A DNA stretch of 37,870 nt from a virus, in the IMG/VR virus record IMGVR_UViG_3300032177_001611, positions 1 to 37,870 of that record. One strand, given 5' to 3'. The position numbers were made by a program, and so were the translations under genes. The stretch's first letter is position 1. Every line of letters starts with the position of its first letter. This document shows positions 23,380-31,538 of this stretch, one piece after another. The notes beneath the pieces are model-generated. The model did not search any database, was not told the origin of the DNA, and saw nothing but the letters and a program-made list of their open reading frames with translations.

Positions 23380-24390
23380 CTATAGAACCTCGTAAATTCT
23401 TTGTTTGTTTTCTTCGTATACCTGGCCGAACTCTGTTCTCTTAAATTTTATGACCCCTTCCTGGTTTCCAAGGTCCTCGTTGAGGTTGAGGATCCATGTT
23501 GGACCAGAAGAGTTTATTCTCTTGTTTTCCTTGAGATGCTCGAATGCAGTCTGCACTGGATCAAACATTCCAAGATTGTTGTTGAAGATGGAAGTACATT
23601 CCAATAGCGGTTGGTGTATCTTGTTTTTGATGGTCTTAAAGTCGATCTTCTTTCCGACTATTCCTGCCGCCTTATCTATGTCGTAATTTCCTGCGTTGGC
23701 CATTTTGAGTCTTTGGATTGCTGCGTACTTAGGACCGTGACCACCAGGGGTGAGATACTTGTCACCAAACATCTGGCCAACGTTTTCTCTGTACTGGTTC
23801 ACTATGAGAAAGCACACCTTGGCTTCGGACAAAGGAACGATGAGTTTTCTCAGTCCTGCTGAGTTCACTCTGGCTCTGATGGCCATCTCTTTGTCGTAGT
23901 CTTCGCTTTCTACCTCTTTGAGAGCCGGTGTTGCCGCAAGACTGTCCCACACTATGAGAGCAGGTCCGGTGAACGCTTTGTCGACGATTTTGGACTTGAC
24001 GACAGTCTTGACCATGTTGTACACGTCTTCCAGGCACCTAGGTTGCATGTAGATGAGATCTTCGGTTTTTACTCCGATGTTCTTTAGTCTTGCTATGGAC
24101 ATTGCGGCCTCTGTGTCAAGGTAGATGACCGGGTATCCCTTTTTCTGTGCCTGTGCTGTCACCATCGCAGCAAGAGTTGACTTGCCAGACGCTTCAAGTC
24201 CTGCAATCTCTACGGTTCCTCCAAGGATGAACCCGCCACCAAGGATCTTATCCAGAGTAGGTATACCGGTAGGTATTACGTCAAAGGACTCTATCTCGTT
24301 CTGTTCGTCTCCGTGGGTACCGTATATGATCGCCCTCAGCTTGTCAGTGTCCGATCCTCCAGACACCATGTTTCCACCCTTAATCTTCAT
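23380..24390 (-). CDS. recA: RecA/UvsX-type recombinase
   Basis: The 336-residue protein drives strand exchange. It has Walker A GLEASGKST at 64-72, DTEAAM at 92-97, Walker B ALIVWDSLA at 144-152, and the ssDNA-binding loop region with VNQYRENVGQMFGDKYLTPG near 203-222. The N-terminal MAW-like domain of bacterial RecA is mostly lacking, as in phage UvsX-type proteins. GGAGG lies four bases before the ATG, which overlaps the stop of a 55-aa gene (ATGA). With the SSB candidate upstream and SbcCD downstream it forms a recombination-dependent replication set. Confidence 0.92.
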   Translation of the reverse strand: MKIKGGNMVSGGSDTDKLRAIIYGTHGDEQNEIESFDVIPTGIPTLDKILGGGFILGGTVEIAGLEASGKSTLAAMVTAQAQKKGYPVIYLDTEAAMSIARLKNIGVKTEDLIYMQPRCLEDVYNMVKTVVKSKIVDKAFTGPALIVWDSLAATPALKEVESEDYDKEMAIRARVNSAGLRKLIVPLSEAKVCFLIVNQYRENVGQMFGDKYLTPGGHGPKYAAIQRLKMANAGNYDIDKAAGIVGKKIDFKTIKNKIHQPLLECTSIFNNNLGMFDPVQTAFEHLKENKRINSSGPTWILNLNEDLGNQEGVIKFKRTEFGQVYEENKQRIYEVL

Positions 24391-24554
24391 TTTGCCTCCA
24401 GATTGACTACTTTTCTTGCGTTGAATTTGGGAGAAGAGCTGGAATAGTCCTTGAAGAATTCGTAAATGTCTCCGGTTTCCTGATTCAAGAAGAATGTTTT
24501 TGGAATATCCGACTGGTGTTCTTTATACTCGAATCTTACGTATTTTTCTTGCAT
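24387..24554 (-). CDS. Overlooked small gene between SSB candidate and recA (55 aa)
   Basis: An ATG at 24554-24552 shares a base with the upstream stop (TGATG), and the frame runs 55 codons to a TGA that overlaps the recA ATG. The product begins MQEKYVRFEYKEHQSDIPKT and contains FFLNQETGDIYEFF. It carries the recA ribosome site at its 3' end. Exact start/stop linkage on both sides strongly supports a real gene. Its place between the ssDNA-binding candidate and RecA is where T4-like phages may put mediator-type small proteins, but no family is recognised. Confidence 0.7.
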   Translation of the reverse strand: MQEKYVRFEYKEHQSDIPKTFFLNQETGDIYEFFKDYSSSSPKFNARKVVNLEAK

Positions 24555-25393
24555 CAGAACGGGTCCTCCTCGTTGTTGATAACACTGTCTGTAACTGGTT
24601 CATTTGGTGGCAGGTCGTCGTCTTTTTTGAATCCTTCTACTGCCGCCTTTAGGGAATCTGTATTCTCTTGCATTTTCTCTTTTCGTTTCTCATCTTTTTC
24701 CATGTCAATGACTTCTTGGGTGTAGTCCTTGAGATGTTTGAGAAGTTCAGTCATGAACTCCGGTTCAGCACAGATGTTCTGTTCGATGTAGAGGTCAAGG
24801 GGCTTCTTATTAACTACGTTCAACACGTTCATATAACCAGAAGATTCTGCGTTGATTGGGTTTTCTACTTCCATGGCAACGTCAAATCTTCCTTCTGGGT
24901 TTGTGTATACTTTCACCCTGTAGCGAAAGACGTCAATCAGGTTTATGTTCAGTTCTGCCATTATCTTAGAGATCCTGTCAAGCAGAATGACGTAGAGATA
25001 GTCCTGGAAAGAGGCAATCTTGATTTTCTTCTCGTGGATGACGTAAGCGTTGAAAAACTTGGTAGGAACTGCGACGCGCCAGACCGCTTTGGGGACCTTA
25101 GTTTCGGATAACCACTTGTCCACCACACATCCTTTGCAGTTGATCCTCTGTGCTCTTAGTCCTCTTGCTTTGGCAAGATCGTAGAGACCAAAGTGAGTGT
25201 TGACTTCCTCAAACGGGTAATCAATCTCGACTTCGTCCTTTTCCAAATCAATGGAAACAACTTTAGGGACGATAAGGAACGAATAAGTGTTGTTCTTGAG
25301 GAACTTGAGGTAGTCTACCGATCCATTTGTGGAGACCGTGTTCTTTGTTGCTGTGAATTTTTTTTCAAAAGTCTCTTTTGCTCTTATCTTCAT
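24554..25393 (-). CDS. Putative ssDNA-binding protein (gp32-like role)
   Basis: The 279-residue product has a basic N-terminus (MKIRAKETFEKKFTATKN), a beta-rich core with a CxxC (CKGC near residue 88), a helical charged stretch (about 215-250) and a highly acidic end NNEEDPF. An acidic tail ending in Pro-Phe is the interaction tip of bacterial SSB (DDIPF) and resembles the acidic tail of gp32. Location next to recA and a strong own promoter with a perfect TATAAT fit an abundant replication protein. I see no definitive OB-fold motif, so the assignment rests on the tail, size and context. Confidence 0.6.
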   Translation of the reverse strand: MKIRAKETFEKKFTATKNTVSTNGSVDYLKFLKNNTYSFLIVPKVVSIDLEKDEVEIDYPFEEVNTHFGLYDLAKARGLRAQRINCKGCVVDKWLSETKVPKAVWRVAVPTKFFNAYVIHEKKIKIASFQDYLYVILLDRISKIMAELNINLIDVFRYRVKVYTNPEGRFDVAMEVENPINAESSGYMNVLNVVNKKPLDLYIEQNICAEPEFMTELLKHLKDYTQEVIDMEKDEKRKEKMQENTDSLKAAVEGFKKDDDLPPNEPVTDSVINNEEDPF

Positions 25394-25421
25394 ACTGGCT
25401 CCTTTTTATGCTACTTTTTAT

Positions 25422-25449
25422 ATTATACATCATGCTAATTGGTTGTACA
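25422..25449 (-). promoter_or_regulatory. Promoter of the ssDNA-binding candidate
   Basis: On the minus strand TGTACA (25444-25449) is followed after 16 bases by a perfect TATAAT (25422-25427), giving a start point about 20 bp before the AAAAAGGAGCC ribosome site. The -35 sequence GTGTACA is also found, at a 17-base spacing, in the promoter before the terminase genes. Confidence 0.6.
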
Positions 25450-25458
25450 CAGAGTTTC

Positions 25459-26112
25459 TTATTTTGTTGTTATGCTATTAAGGCTGCTCCCTACCTTCTT
25501 CTTTAGGAATTCATTTAGGCTCTCCTCGCTTGCGTTTTTTGTGAAGTCCACGGTAAACAAGTAGTTCATGATACACAATTTTTCAGTGGTAAGACTCTTT
25601 TCTACGTCGAGCTCTTTTCTTTTGGCGCTGTTGGCTCCAAGTATGAAATACGTGCTTCCGGATTCGTCCACACCGGAGAGTTTCTCAATCATGTTGTTCA
25701 GGAGCTTGGTGGAATTGATGGTGTAAAATATGTAAGACGGCTTCTGTTCTCCCTTGTCTATCTTCTTCCTGTGGGCTCGGATGATGTTCACGTTCTTGGT
25801 GAGTTCTGGATCGAGCAACCCGGTGAGTTCCAGGTTCTTCGTCTTGTCTATGGAAAGCATGAGGACGATGGTCTTGTTGGTGACGACCTCGAACGTGTCT
25901 CCGAACTTCTCTTTTCCCCAGTCGAATGTGTAGAAGTGTTCGTTGTCTATCCTGTAGACGATGACTTTTTCAGAGAACTCTTTTAGTCTAGGAATGAACT
26001 GCGTTATCTGGTTGGCTATGAAGCCGTTACTGAACTTGTGTGAGAGCGGTTTGATCGGAAAGAACACGCTCATGATCTTCGTGGTTGATACTTTCTCTGT
26101 GGTTGTTTCCAT
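25459..26112 (-). CDS. Hypothetical protein (217 aa) between portal and SSB candidate
   Basis: The gene begins METTTEKVSTTKIMSVFFPI behind AGGGGTAAAAG. The sequence is an alpha/beta mix with many Lys residues and no membrane segment. It has runs such as NKTIVLMLSIDKTKNLELTG that look like a globular core. A weak promoter lies upstream. I do not recognise the family. It marks the junction between packaging genes and replication genes on this strand. Confidence 0.7.
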   Translation of the reverse strand: METTTEKVSTTKIMSVFFPIKPLSHKFSNGFIANQITQFIPRLKEFSEKVIVYRIDNEHFYTFDWGKEKFGDTFEVVTNKTIVLMLSIDKTKNLELTGLLDPELTKNVNIIRAHRKKIDKGEQKPSYIFYTINSTKLLNNMIEKLSGVDESGSTYFILGANSAKRKELDVEKSLTTEKLCIMNYLFTVDFTKNASEESLNEFLKKKVGSSLNSITTK

Positions 26113-26133
26113 CTTTTACCCCTGCAATTTGGT

Positions 26134-26163
26134 ACTATACTAATACCTTCTTGTATTTTTGAA
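26134..26163 (-). promoter_or_regulatory. Weak promoter candidate before the 217-aa gene
   Basis: TTCAAA (26158-26163) lies 18 bases before TATAGT (26134-26139) on the minus strand, in the 65-bp gap between portal and the 217-aa gene. GGTA and TACC arms flank the -10. The -35 is poor (four of six), so the call is tentative. Confidence 0.3.
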
Positions 26164-26177
26164 CACGTAGTTACTCG

Positions 26178-27887
26178 TTAGCCGCCGATAGTGGTTGGCG
26201 GTTCGCGCGAAGTGTCGATTCCACCGGACGCTAATGTCGGTCCACCCATGCTAGTCTTGAAATCGCTTTCTCCGCCGTATTCGTCAACAGAGTCTTCCCC
26301 GTCGTCGGCGTTGAACATTTCGTCTTCGCTTTCCTCTTCTGTTGCGGTCTCACCTGCGACCATGTCTCCTCCGGTGTCATCACCGGGAGGTTTTCCCTGT
26401 TCGACGTCAAGTTGCTGTTTCTGCATCTTGTACTGTACGTAGGTAGGATTGAGGATGATGTCTCCACCTTCAAGAGGCTTCAGACCGTACTGTGATCTCA
26501 TCTCGTTCACGGTCCTTAGATAACCGACTTCCTGGGTTTCCATGTTCATCTTCTGGGCGTCGATGACGTCCGTGTAACCGTAGAAACTGAATTCCCATTC
26601 TCCGTCGGTAAGAGGACTGATGATGTATTTATTTATGACAGTTTCCATGAACTTTAGGAAAGGAACAAGCCCTTTGTCCTTCGAGAACTTGATTCTTTCG
26701 ATAGCAGAGGAATCGCTTAGACTCCTTCCGCCGGCACCACCGGAAACACCCCCCTTGTTGGGGAAGTTGATTTCGACCGGGTCAATCTGGTATATGGCGC
26801 AGATGACGTTGACAAGGTATTCCAACCACCTTGCGAACTCCATCTCTCTGTTGGACTGGTTGAAGTTGATCCATTCAAGACCCTCAGAGGCGATGATTGG
26901 AGTCTTCCAAGCGTTGTTCACTCCGGCTATCTGCGAGTGCCAGGCTCTGCGGAACGCGTCAAGTTCTTCGGTCGGCAAGGAGGTTCCCTTGACGTTCAGG
27001 ATTCCCTTCGGTGCTGAACCCTGCGTGAAAAACCTCTTGTTGTACTCTTCTCCGTAGATTTGAGCGGCGATGTAGTTGAGTGCCATCTCGATTTCAGATA
27101 CGCCGTAACCGTTCGTCCTAATGTCCGTGGTCGGGTTTCTGAGAGCGAAGGCCATCTCGTCGTAGGTGTAACCGGTGTACAAGATACCGTCTAGGTATTG
27201 GACGAAGTATATCCCCTTGTCCCTTTTTGTTTTCGGGTCGGCGATCCTGATGGTCCCTGAATCCACGGCATAAACCGCGGCAGGCTTGTTAGTCTTAGGA
27301 TCTTTCACGATTTCGAAACACAGTTGGTCGAAGGTGAGGCTATCTCTCGTTATCTTCTTGAGAAATTCCATGAAATTACTTCTTTCAGGATCGTTTCCCA
27401 GTGTTTCTCTCTCCCCGCAGTTTTCGATGAAGTCCATGAGGTACATCATCTTCTTAACCTGTTCTTCGGTCATGGTTTGAGGAGGAAGGTTTGGATTGGC
27501 CTGTCTTAAGAGGTGACCGAACTTCTGTGATTTTGGGTAGACCGTGTAACCGATCCTGTCATTTGGAGTAAGGTACTGGCTGGAAAACAGGGAGACCTGG
27601 TTCACCCTGGTATTTATGATGGAGGCTATTACGCCGTTCCTGTAAGAGATCTTTCTAAGAAGTTGGTAGGACAGCGACCACGACGTGTTCTTCGACTTGA
27701 ATTGCAAATAGTCGAGTACGAACAGCGGGTCGTAAAATTTGGATACCGGTTTCTGTTCTGAGGGGTCCTGTGCTCCGACTATCTTTCCGCCAGACAGTTC
27801 TACTTGCTTAGACTTAGATATGTCCGCCGTTCCACCATTCTCTACGAAAAGAGGACCAGCTAAAGTCGCGTTCTTTTTTCTTGCCAT
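26178..27887 (-). CDS. Portal protein
   Basis: The 569-residue protein should form the dodecameric portal at the capsid vertex through which DNA enters. Evidence: size, direct position after the large terminase gene, an alpha-rich middle with NGVIASIINTRVNQVS (about residue 83) and the YQIDPVEINFPNKGG motif near 370, which is the core signature seen in many portal families. Residues about 495-569 are acidic and Gly/Thr-rich, likely disordered. AGGAG stands before the ATG. Unusually, it is transcribed away from the protease and capsid genes. Confidence 0.8.
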   Translation of the reverse strand: MARKKNATLAGPLFVENGGTADISKSKQVELSGGKIVGAQDPSEQKPVSKFYDPLFVLDYLQFKSKNTSWSLSYQLLRKISYRNGVIASIINTRVNQVSLFSSQYLTPNDRIGYTVYPKSQKFGHLLRQANPNLPPQTMTEEQVKKMMYLMDFIENCGERETLGNDPERSNFMEFLKKITRDSLTFDQLCFEIVKDPKTNKPAAVYAVDSGTIRIADPKTKRDKGIYFVQYLDGILYTGYTYDEMAFALRNPTTDIRTNGYGVSEIEMALNYIAAQIYGEEYNKRFFTQGSAPKGILNVKGTSLPTEELDAFRRAWHSQIAGVNNAWKTPIIASEGLEWINFNQSNREMEFARWLEYLVNVICAIYQIDPVEINFPNKGGVSGGAGGRSLSDSSAIERIKFSKDKGLVPFLKFMETVINKYIISPLTDGEWEFSFYGYTDVIDAQKMNMETQEVGYLRTVNEMRSQYGLKPLEGGDIILNPTYVQYKMQKQQLDVEQGKPPGDDTGGDMVAGETATEEESEDEMFNADDGEDSVDEYGGESDFKTSMGGPTLASGGIDTSREPPTTIGG

Positions 27888-27976
27888 TACGAACTCCTAT
27901 TTTTATTTAAATAAATTTCTTACTTTTCCGACGTATATCTTACCGTCGACTAAATTAGTTGTTTTATAGACAATCA
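27888..27976 (-). promoter_or_regulatory. Leader between large terminase and portal genes
   Basis: This 89-bp gap contains a perfect 14-base palindrome TTTATTTAAATAAA (27902-27915) just upstream of the portal ribosome site, and a 5-bp hairpin CGACG...CGTCG with a 10-base loop. No convincing promoter is seen. The palindrome could fold at the ribosome site or be an AT-rich protein site. Confidence 0.3.
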
Positions 27977-29749
27977 TTAGATAAACTTTTTATAGTCAAT
28001 AAGTTCTGCTGTATCTGGTAACAGGAATCTTATGTGTTCGTTTCTATTTGTATCCTGTTGTTCCTTATATACAGAGAGCCGGTCGTCATACATTGTCTTT
28101 TTATTGTCTGGTTGCGGGTGTAATGTCACTCCAGTTCCAGGGAACTGGTCAGCGTTTAGGAATCTAAAGCTAGAGACCTGCTTTTGGTTTATCAGGATGA
28201 ACGTTCCAATGGCAACCGCGATGATGGAGTCGTCCTTTTTGCCGGCTTCCGCTTCTGGTTTGTTCTTTTCAGAGTAAACAAAGCTTAGGGCCTGGTCCAA
28301 CCATATCTTGCTGTACACGACCAACATGTTGTTCCTAAGAACTTCAGACAGGTTGTCCAGAATGAGAGGCCTGGTGGCAGAATTTGTCACGAACCCCGGT
28401 TTTCCGTCTGTTCCGTGGTATATATTAGGGTACTTGTCAAGCACTTTGGTGCCGTCCTGTAACAACCCGTTGACGGCCCAGTAACACAGAAGGTGACCGT
28501 GGTTGTTCCTTTCGATGGCCAACTGTGGGTACCTGTAGAGGGAACCCAGGTGGTACAGGAGTCTCCAGAACTTTGGCATAGGTATCTTCTCGCTTATTTC
28601 GGCGCACATCTCTATCCTTACTGGGTCCTTGTGCAGTCTTAACATGTAGGCAGCAGACGAGGAACCGGTAGGGTTTCCTTCCGCCGGATCAACACAGAGT
28701 ATGTGTCTAAACTTTGGATCCGGATCGAATGTCTTGTAGATCTTTATCTTCTCCTGTTCCACTTTCTGCCATTCGACGACCTTGTTGGCTTCTATCCAGA
28801 GACTGATTGACTTTATCATGTCCCTGTCAAAGAAGGGTTTTCCGGACGAGAGGAAACAGGACTGGTCGTCTTCTGGGTACTCTTGGAGGAACTTTTCCTT
28901 TAGGGTCTGTTGTTTTGACCTTCTCCACGCCATCTGTTGGAGGTTAGTACCGTGAACGACCATGAAATCTTTTTCTTCGTCGGTCAGAGTCTCCTGTATG
29001 TAGGCCTGTTCTTCGTTCCCTATTTCGAACTTGTACTCGGCGTGATCGAACCAGCGGTAGAAGTGAGGATAAGGAACGTCATTTATCTTTCTCTCTATCT
29101 CCGAAGTCCTGACGGCTTCCATGTAACTGTCGTGGAAGTGGTTGTACCCGTTCGCAGTGGTCTCGAAGATGATGACACCGTTCTCCATTGGGACGGTCTG
29201 AATGAGCGACGGAAGGATCTCTTCTGGTTTGTCCCAGAAAGCAAATTCTGAACAGTGGAGTAGGTTGATGGTAGTTCCTCGACCAAACCCGGTGGATCCG
29301 GCGGTACCGATGAAGATCTTCGAATTGATCGTCTCGAAGACGATTTCTCTCCTTGACGAATACTTGCTGACCGGTCTTATCTCGTCGGGGAGATTGTCGT
29401 ACATGAGTTTCGTGATTTCGAAGATTCTGGCAGTAGACTCTGCGTCGTGAGCGATGATGACCGCGACGGTGTTGGGAACCAAAATGGCTTCTGCCAAGAA
29501 CAGGGCACAGATCATAGTGGTAAAACCAAGCTGCCTTGGCTTCAGGATTATGTGCTGCCTGATCCCCTTTTTTCTTAGGTCCAGGTACGTCGCGTAAAAC
29601 TGTTCCTGTATGTCGTTGAACAGAAACGGTATGATCTGGCGCTTCTTGTCCTTGATGGAGATGAAGGTCTCAGTAAAGAACCTGTAATCGTTCAGACACA
29701 GACCGACTATGTTTTCTTGGGTGTATTCGGGGACGGTCTTACTTGTCAA
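27977..29749 (-). CDS. terL: Terminase large subunit
   Basis: The 590-residue packaging motor has the variant Walker A KPRQLGFTT near residue 70, the Walker B-like LLHCSEFAFWDKPEE near 160 and coupling motif ETTANG near 195. The C-terminal RNase H-like nuclease shows VDPAEGNPTGSS near 350, IERNNHG near 410 and KDDSIIAVA near 510. It cuts concatemers and pumps DNA into proheads. The start appears to be a TTG at 29749 with AAGGAA upstream, overlapping the small-subunit gene by 11 bp. No ATG lies near. Confidence 0.93.
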   Translation of the reverse strand: MTSKTVPEYTQENIVGLCLNDYRFFTETFISIKDKKRQIIPFLFNDIQEQFYATYLDLRKKGIRQHIILKPRQLGFTTMICALFLAEAILVPNTVAVIIAHDAESTARIFEITKLMYDNLPDEIRPVSKYSSRREIVFETINSKIFIGTAGSTGFGRGTTINLLHCSEFAFWDKPEEILPSLIQTVPMENGVIIFETTANGYNHFHDSYMEAVRTSEIERKINDVPYPHFYRWFDHAEYKFEIGNEEQAYIQETLTDEEKDFMVVHGTNLQQMAWRRSKQQTLKEKFLQEYPEDDQSCFLSSGKPFFDRDMIKSISLWIEANKVVEWQKVEQEKIKIYKTFDPDPKFRHILCVDPAEGNPTGSSSAAYMLRLHKDPVRIEMCAEISEKIPMPKFWRLLYHLGSLYRYPQLAIERNNHGHLLCYWAVNGLLQDGTKVLDKYPNIYHGTDGKPGFVTNSATRPLILDNLSEVLRNNMLVVYSKIWLDQALSFVYSEKNKPEAEAGKKDDSIIAVAIGTFILINQKQVSSFRFLNADQFPGTGVTLHPQPDNKKTMYDDRLSVYKEQQDTNRNEHIRFLLPDTAELIDYKKFI

Positions 29750-30335
29750 GGCCGCGTTCCTTGCGTTTTCCTATGACAAATTCTGCCAACCTTATCGTGG
29801 TCTCGTCACCACCGGAAGCCGCAGCTTTGGCTACCTGTGATATGGTGGAAGCGGTCCTGTCGTTTAAGGCGTCCTGCAGTAATTCTTTGGCATTCTCTAT
29901 CAGCAGAGCCGCGGATTGCATTCTGACTTTGTCTTCGTCTGCGGTTACCAGTAAATCTGAAAGGGTGTTGATGGCGTCGTCGAACTTGCCTAAAATCTTG
30001 GCCATCAGGTAGGTCTTGTTGTCCTGCACGAGTTTCTGTTTGATGTCTTCGAACTCTGCACTGAGGATTATTTCTTTGAATTCTTTACTGGACAGACCAA
30101 GGGAGAGCATGATGTCTTGGCGCTTGTTACCTTCGAACTGCATTGTGGCGACTTTTTCCACCAAAGACGAAAACTCTTCATTATCTATCTCTACTATGGA
30201 GAGGCCGCTATTTATCTTCTCAATACTGGACAGTTGGGGGTTAGATTCAACTATACCGTCTTTTGCCCTTACTAGTCTGTTGAGATCATTGAGCTCTCGC
30301 TGCATATCTCTTAAGCCATCATTGCCACTGTTCAT
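29739..30335 (-). CDS. terS: Terminase small subunit candidate
   Basis: The 198-residue, mostly helical protein lies directly upstream of and overlapping terL, the usual place for the DNA-recognition subunit. RQDIMLSLGLSSKEFKEII (about 76-94) looks like a helix-turn-helix, and the following long helices (about 100-175) could form the ring. Residues 1-45 are charged and probably coiled. GAGGTACCAA precedes the ATG. It is the first gene of the leftward array. Identity rests mainly on position and architecture. Confidence 0.65.
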   Translation of the reverse strand: MNSGNDGLRDMQRELNDLNRLVRAKDGIVESNPQLSSIEKINSGLSIVEIDNEEFSSLVEKVATMQFEGNKRQDIMLSLGLSSKEFKEIILSAEFEDIKQKLVQDNKTYLMAKILGKFDDAINTLSDLLVTADEDKVRMQSAALLIENAKELLQDALNDRTASTISQVAKAAASGGDETTIRLAEFVIGKRKERGLDK

Positions 30336-30528
30336 TTGGTACCTCTATTTGTTTTGCATTCCAAGTGTTATTCTCAATACTATAAGAATATACAGCTTCC
30401 TAAAAAGTATGTACACGAACCTCGTGAATTTTTATTTCTCGGCTCGTCGTCAATCGATAAATTAGTGGGAAAGGACGATTTCCTTAGCTAATGTATAACG
30501 TTAGAAACAATCCATCCTGGAGAAGTTA
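30336..30528. promoter_or_regulatory. Divergent promoter region between packaging and capsid modules
   Basis: No gene lies in these 193 bp. Leftward: TGTACA (30410-30415), 17 bases, TATATT (30387-30392), and a second -10-like TATAGT at 30379-30384. A CACGA-ACC-TCGTG inverted repeat (30414-30426) abuts the leftward -35 and may be an operator. Rightward: TATAAC at 30494-30499 without a recognisable -35, and GATAAATTA at 30456-30464, a possible late-type element, both upstream of the protease gene. GGAAA and TTTCC arms (about 30468-30483) form a further inverted repeat. Confidence 0.5.
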
Positions 30529-31485
30529 ATGACGACACAAGACGAGATAAAAGACGACTTTAACGTCTTTTCCGACGACCTTCACATCTCCGAAGAAAAA
30601 GTCGATCCCGAAATCCTGAAGGCCAGACAGGTGGACCTGAAGAACGCCACCCAGAGGATAATTAAGGGTATGGCTTCTACCGGACACGAAGACACAGACA
30701 AAGAAAGAGTCATCCAAGAAGGCCTGGACATATCGTATTTTAAGTCCCAGGGTTGGTTCAACTGGATGCACAACAACTCCCCAAGTCACATAATTGGTTG
30801 CCCGACCGAAGCACACGTAGATTCCAAGGGACTCTTCGTCAAGGGGATGCTCTTCAAGACTGAGATGGCCAACCACGTCTGGAACCTCATATGCGAACTC
30901 CACGACGTAGGGAACCCGAGAAACATGGGCTTCTCTATAGAAGGGAAGGTCACGGAGAGGTCCGAGGTCAACAAGTCCAAGATCCTAAAAGCAAGAATTA
31001 CTAACGTAGCCATCACGCACATCCCGGTCAACATCAAGGCCACCCTAACTATAGATTTTTTGACCAAGTCCATGGTTCCTGCTAATTATGATGATGTTCT
31101 AAGATACGTCATCAATGACATGAACAAGGATGTCATGGCAGCTGTCGGTTCTGTCGGATTACAGGCCGGAGTCTCAACTGCAGGAATAGCCAACGAAGGA
31201 ACCACCGGGGGAGCGGCTATCAGGAAACAGGACTTAGAAGGTGCTAAAGAAAAGAAGAACAAGGGCGTTCCGGAAACTACTCAACTGACTGATCCAACTA
31301 TGGAAAATGAGTTTAGAAAGAAATCTATTCTTCTTTTCGAGACCAAGAAAGAACTCCACGACATAATCAAGACCGTCAATCCTGGCGCTCATGACGCCGT
31401 TATCGACGAGGTCATCAACCTCATAACGAAAGCAGGCGGCCTGGACAATTTCTTTCAAGTACTCGAAAAGAGCGATATTTTTTAA
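30529..31485 (+). CDS. Prohead maturation protease
   Basis: The 318-residue protein has a herpes/HK97-type prohead protease domain: IKGMASTGHEDTDKERV (45-61), GWFNWMHNNSP with the likely catalytic His81, IGCPTEA, and GFSIEG at 134-139 with the likely nucleophile Ser136. It cleaves scaffold and capsid N-termini before DNA packaging. After the domain (about residue 210) comes a 21-residue motif GVSTAGIANEGTTGG... that recurs at the N-terminus of the capsid protein, then a charged helical C-terminal region possibly acting as scaffold or delta domain. TGGAGAAG precedes the ATG. First gene of the rightward module. Confidence 0.82.
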   Translation: MTTQDEIKDDFNVFSDDLHISEEKVDPEILKARQVDLKNATQRIIKGMASTGHEDTDKERVIQEGLDISYFKSQGWFNWMHNNSPSHIIGCPTEAHVDSKGLFVKGMLFKTEMANHVWNLICELHDVGNPRNMGFSIEGKVTERSEVNKSKILKARITNVAITHIPVNIKATLTIDFLTKSMVPANYDDVLRYVINDMNKDVMAAVGSVGLQAGVSTAGIANEGTTGGAAIRKQDLEGAKEKKNKGVPETTQLTDPTMENEFRKKSILLFETKKELHDIIKTVNPGAHDAVIDEVINLITKAGGLDNFFQVLEKSDIF

Positions 31486-31538
31486 GGAAAAAACTACATT
31501 TTCCGTTAATTTACTTTACCGACAGACGGAGGAATCAC

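Noticed and set aside
23374-23380. TATAGT before the sigma-like gene as a promoter
   Set aside because: It is formed by the recA stop codon and lies too close to the ATG for a leader with a ribosome site.
31486-31504. GGAAAA/TTTTCC hairpin after the protease gene as a terminator
   Set aside because: Stem is mainly A-T and no T-run follows; the scaffold gene downstream must be read through.
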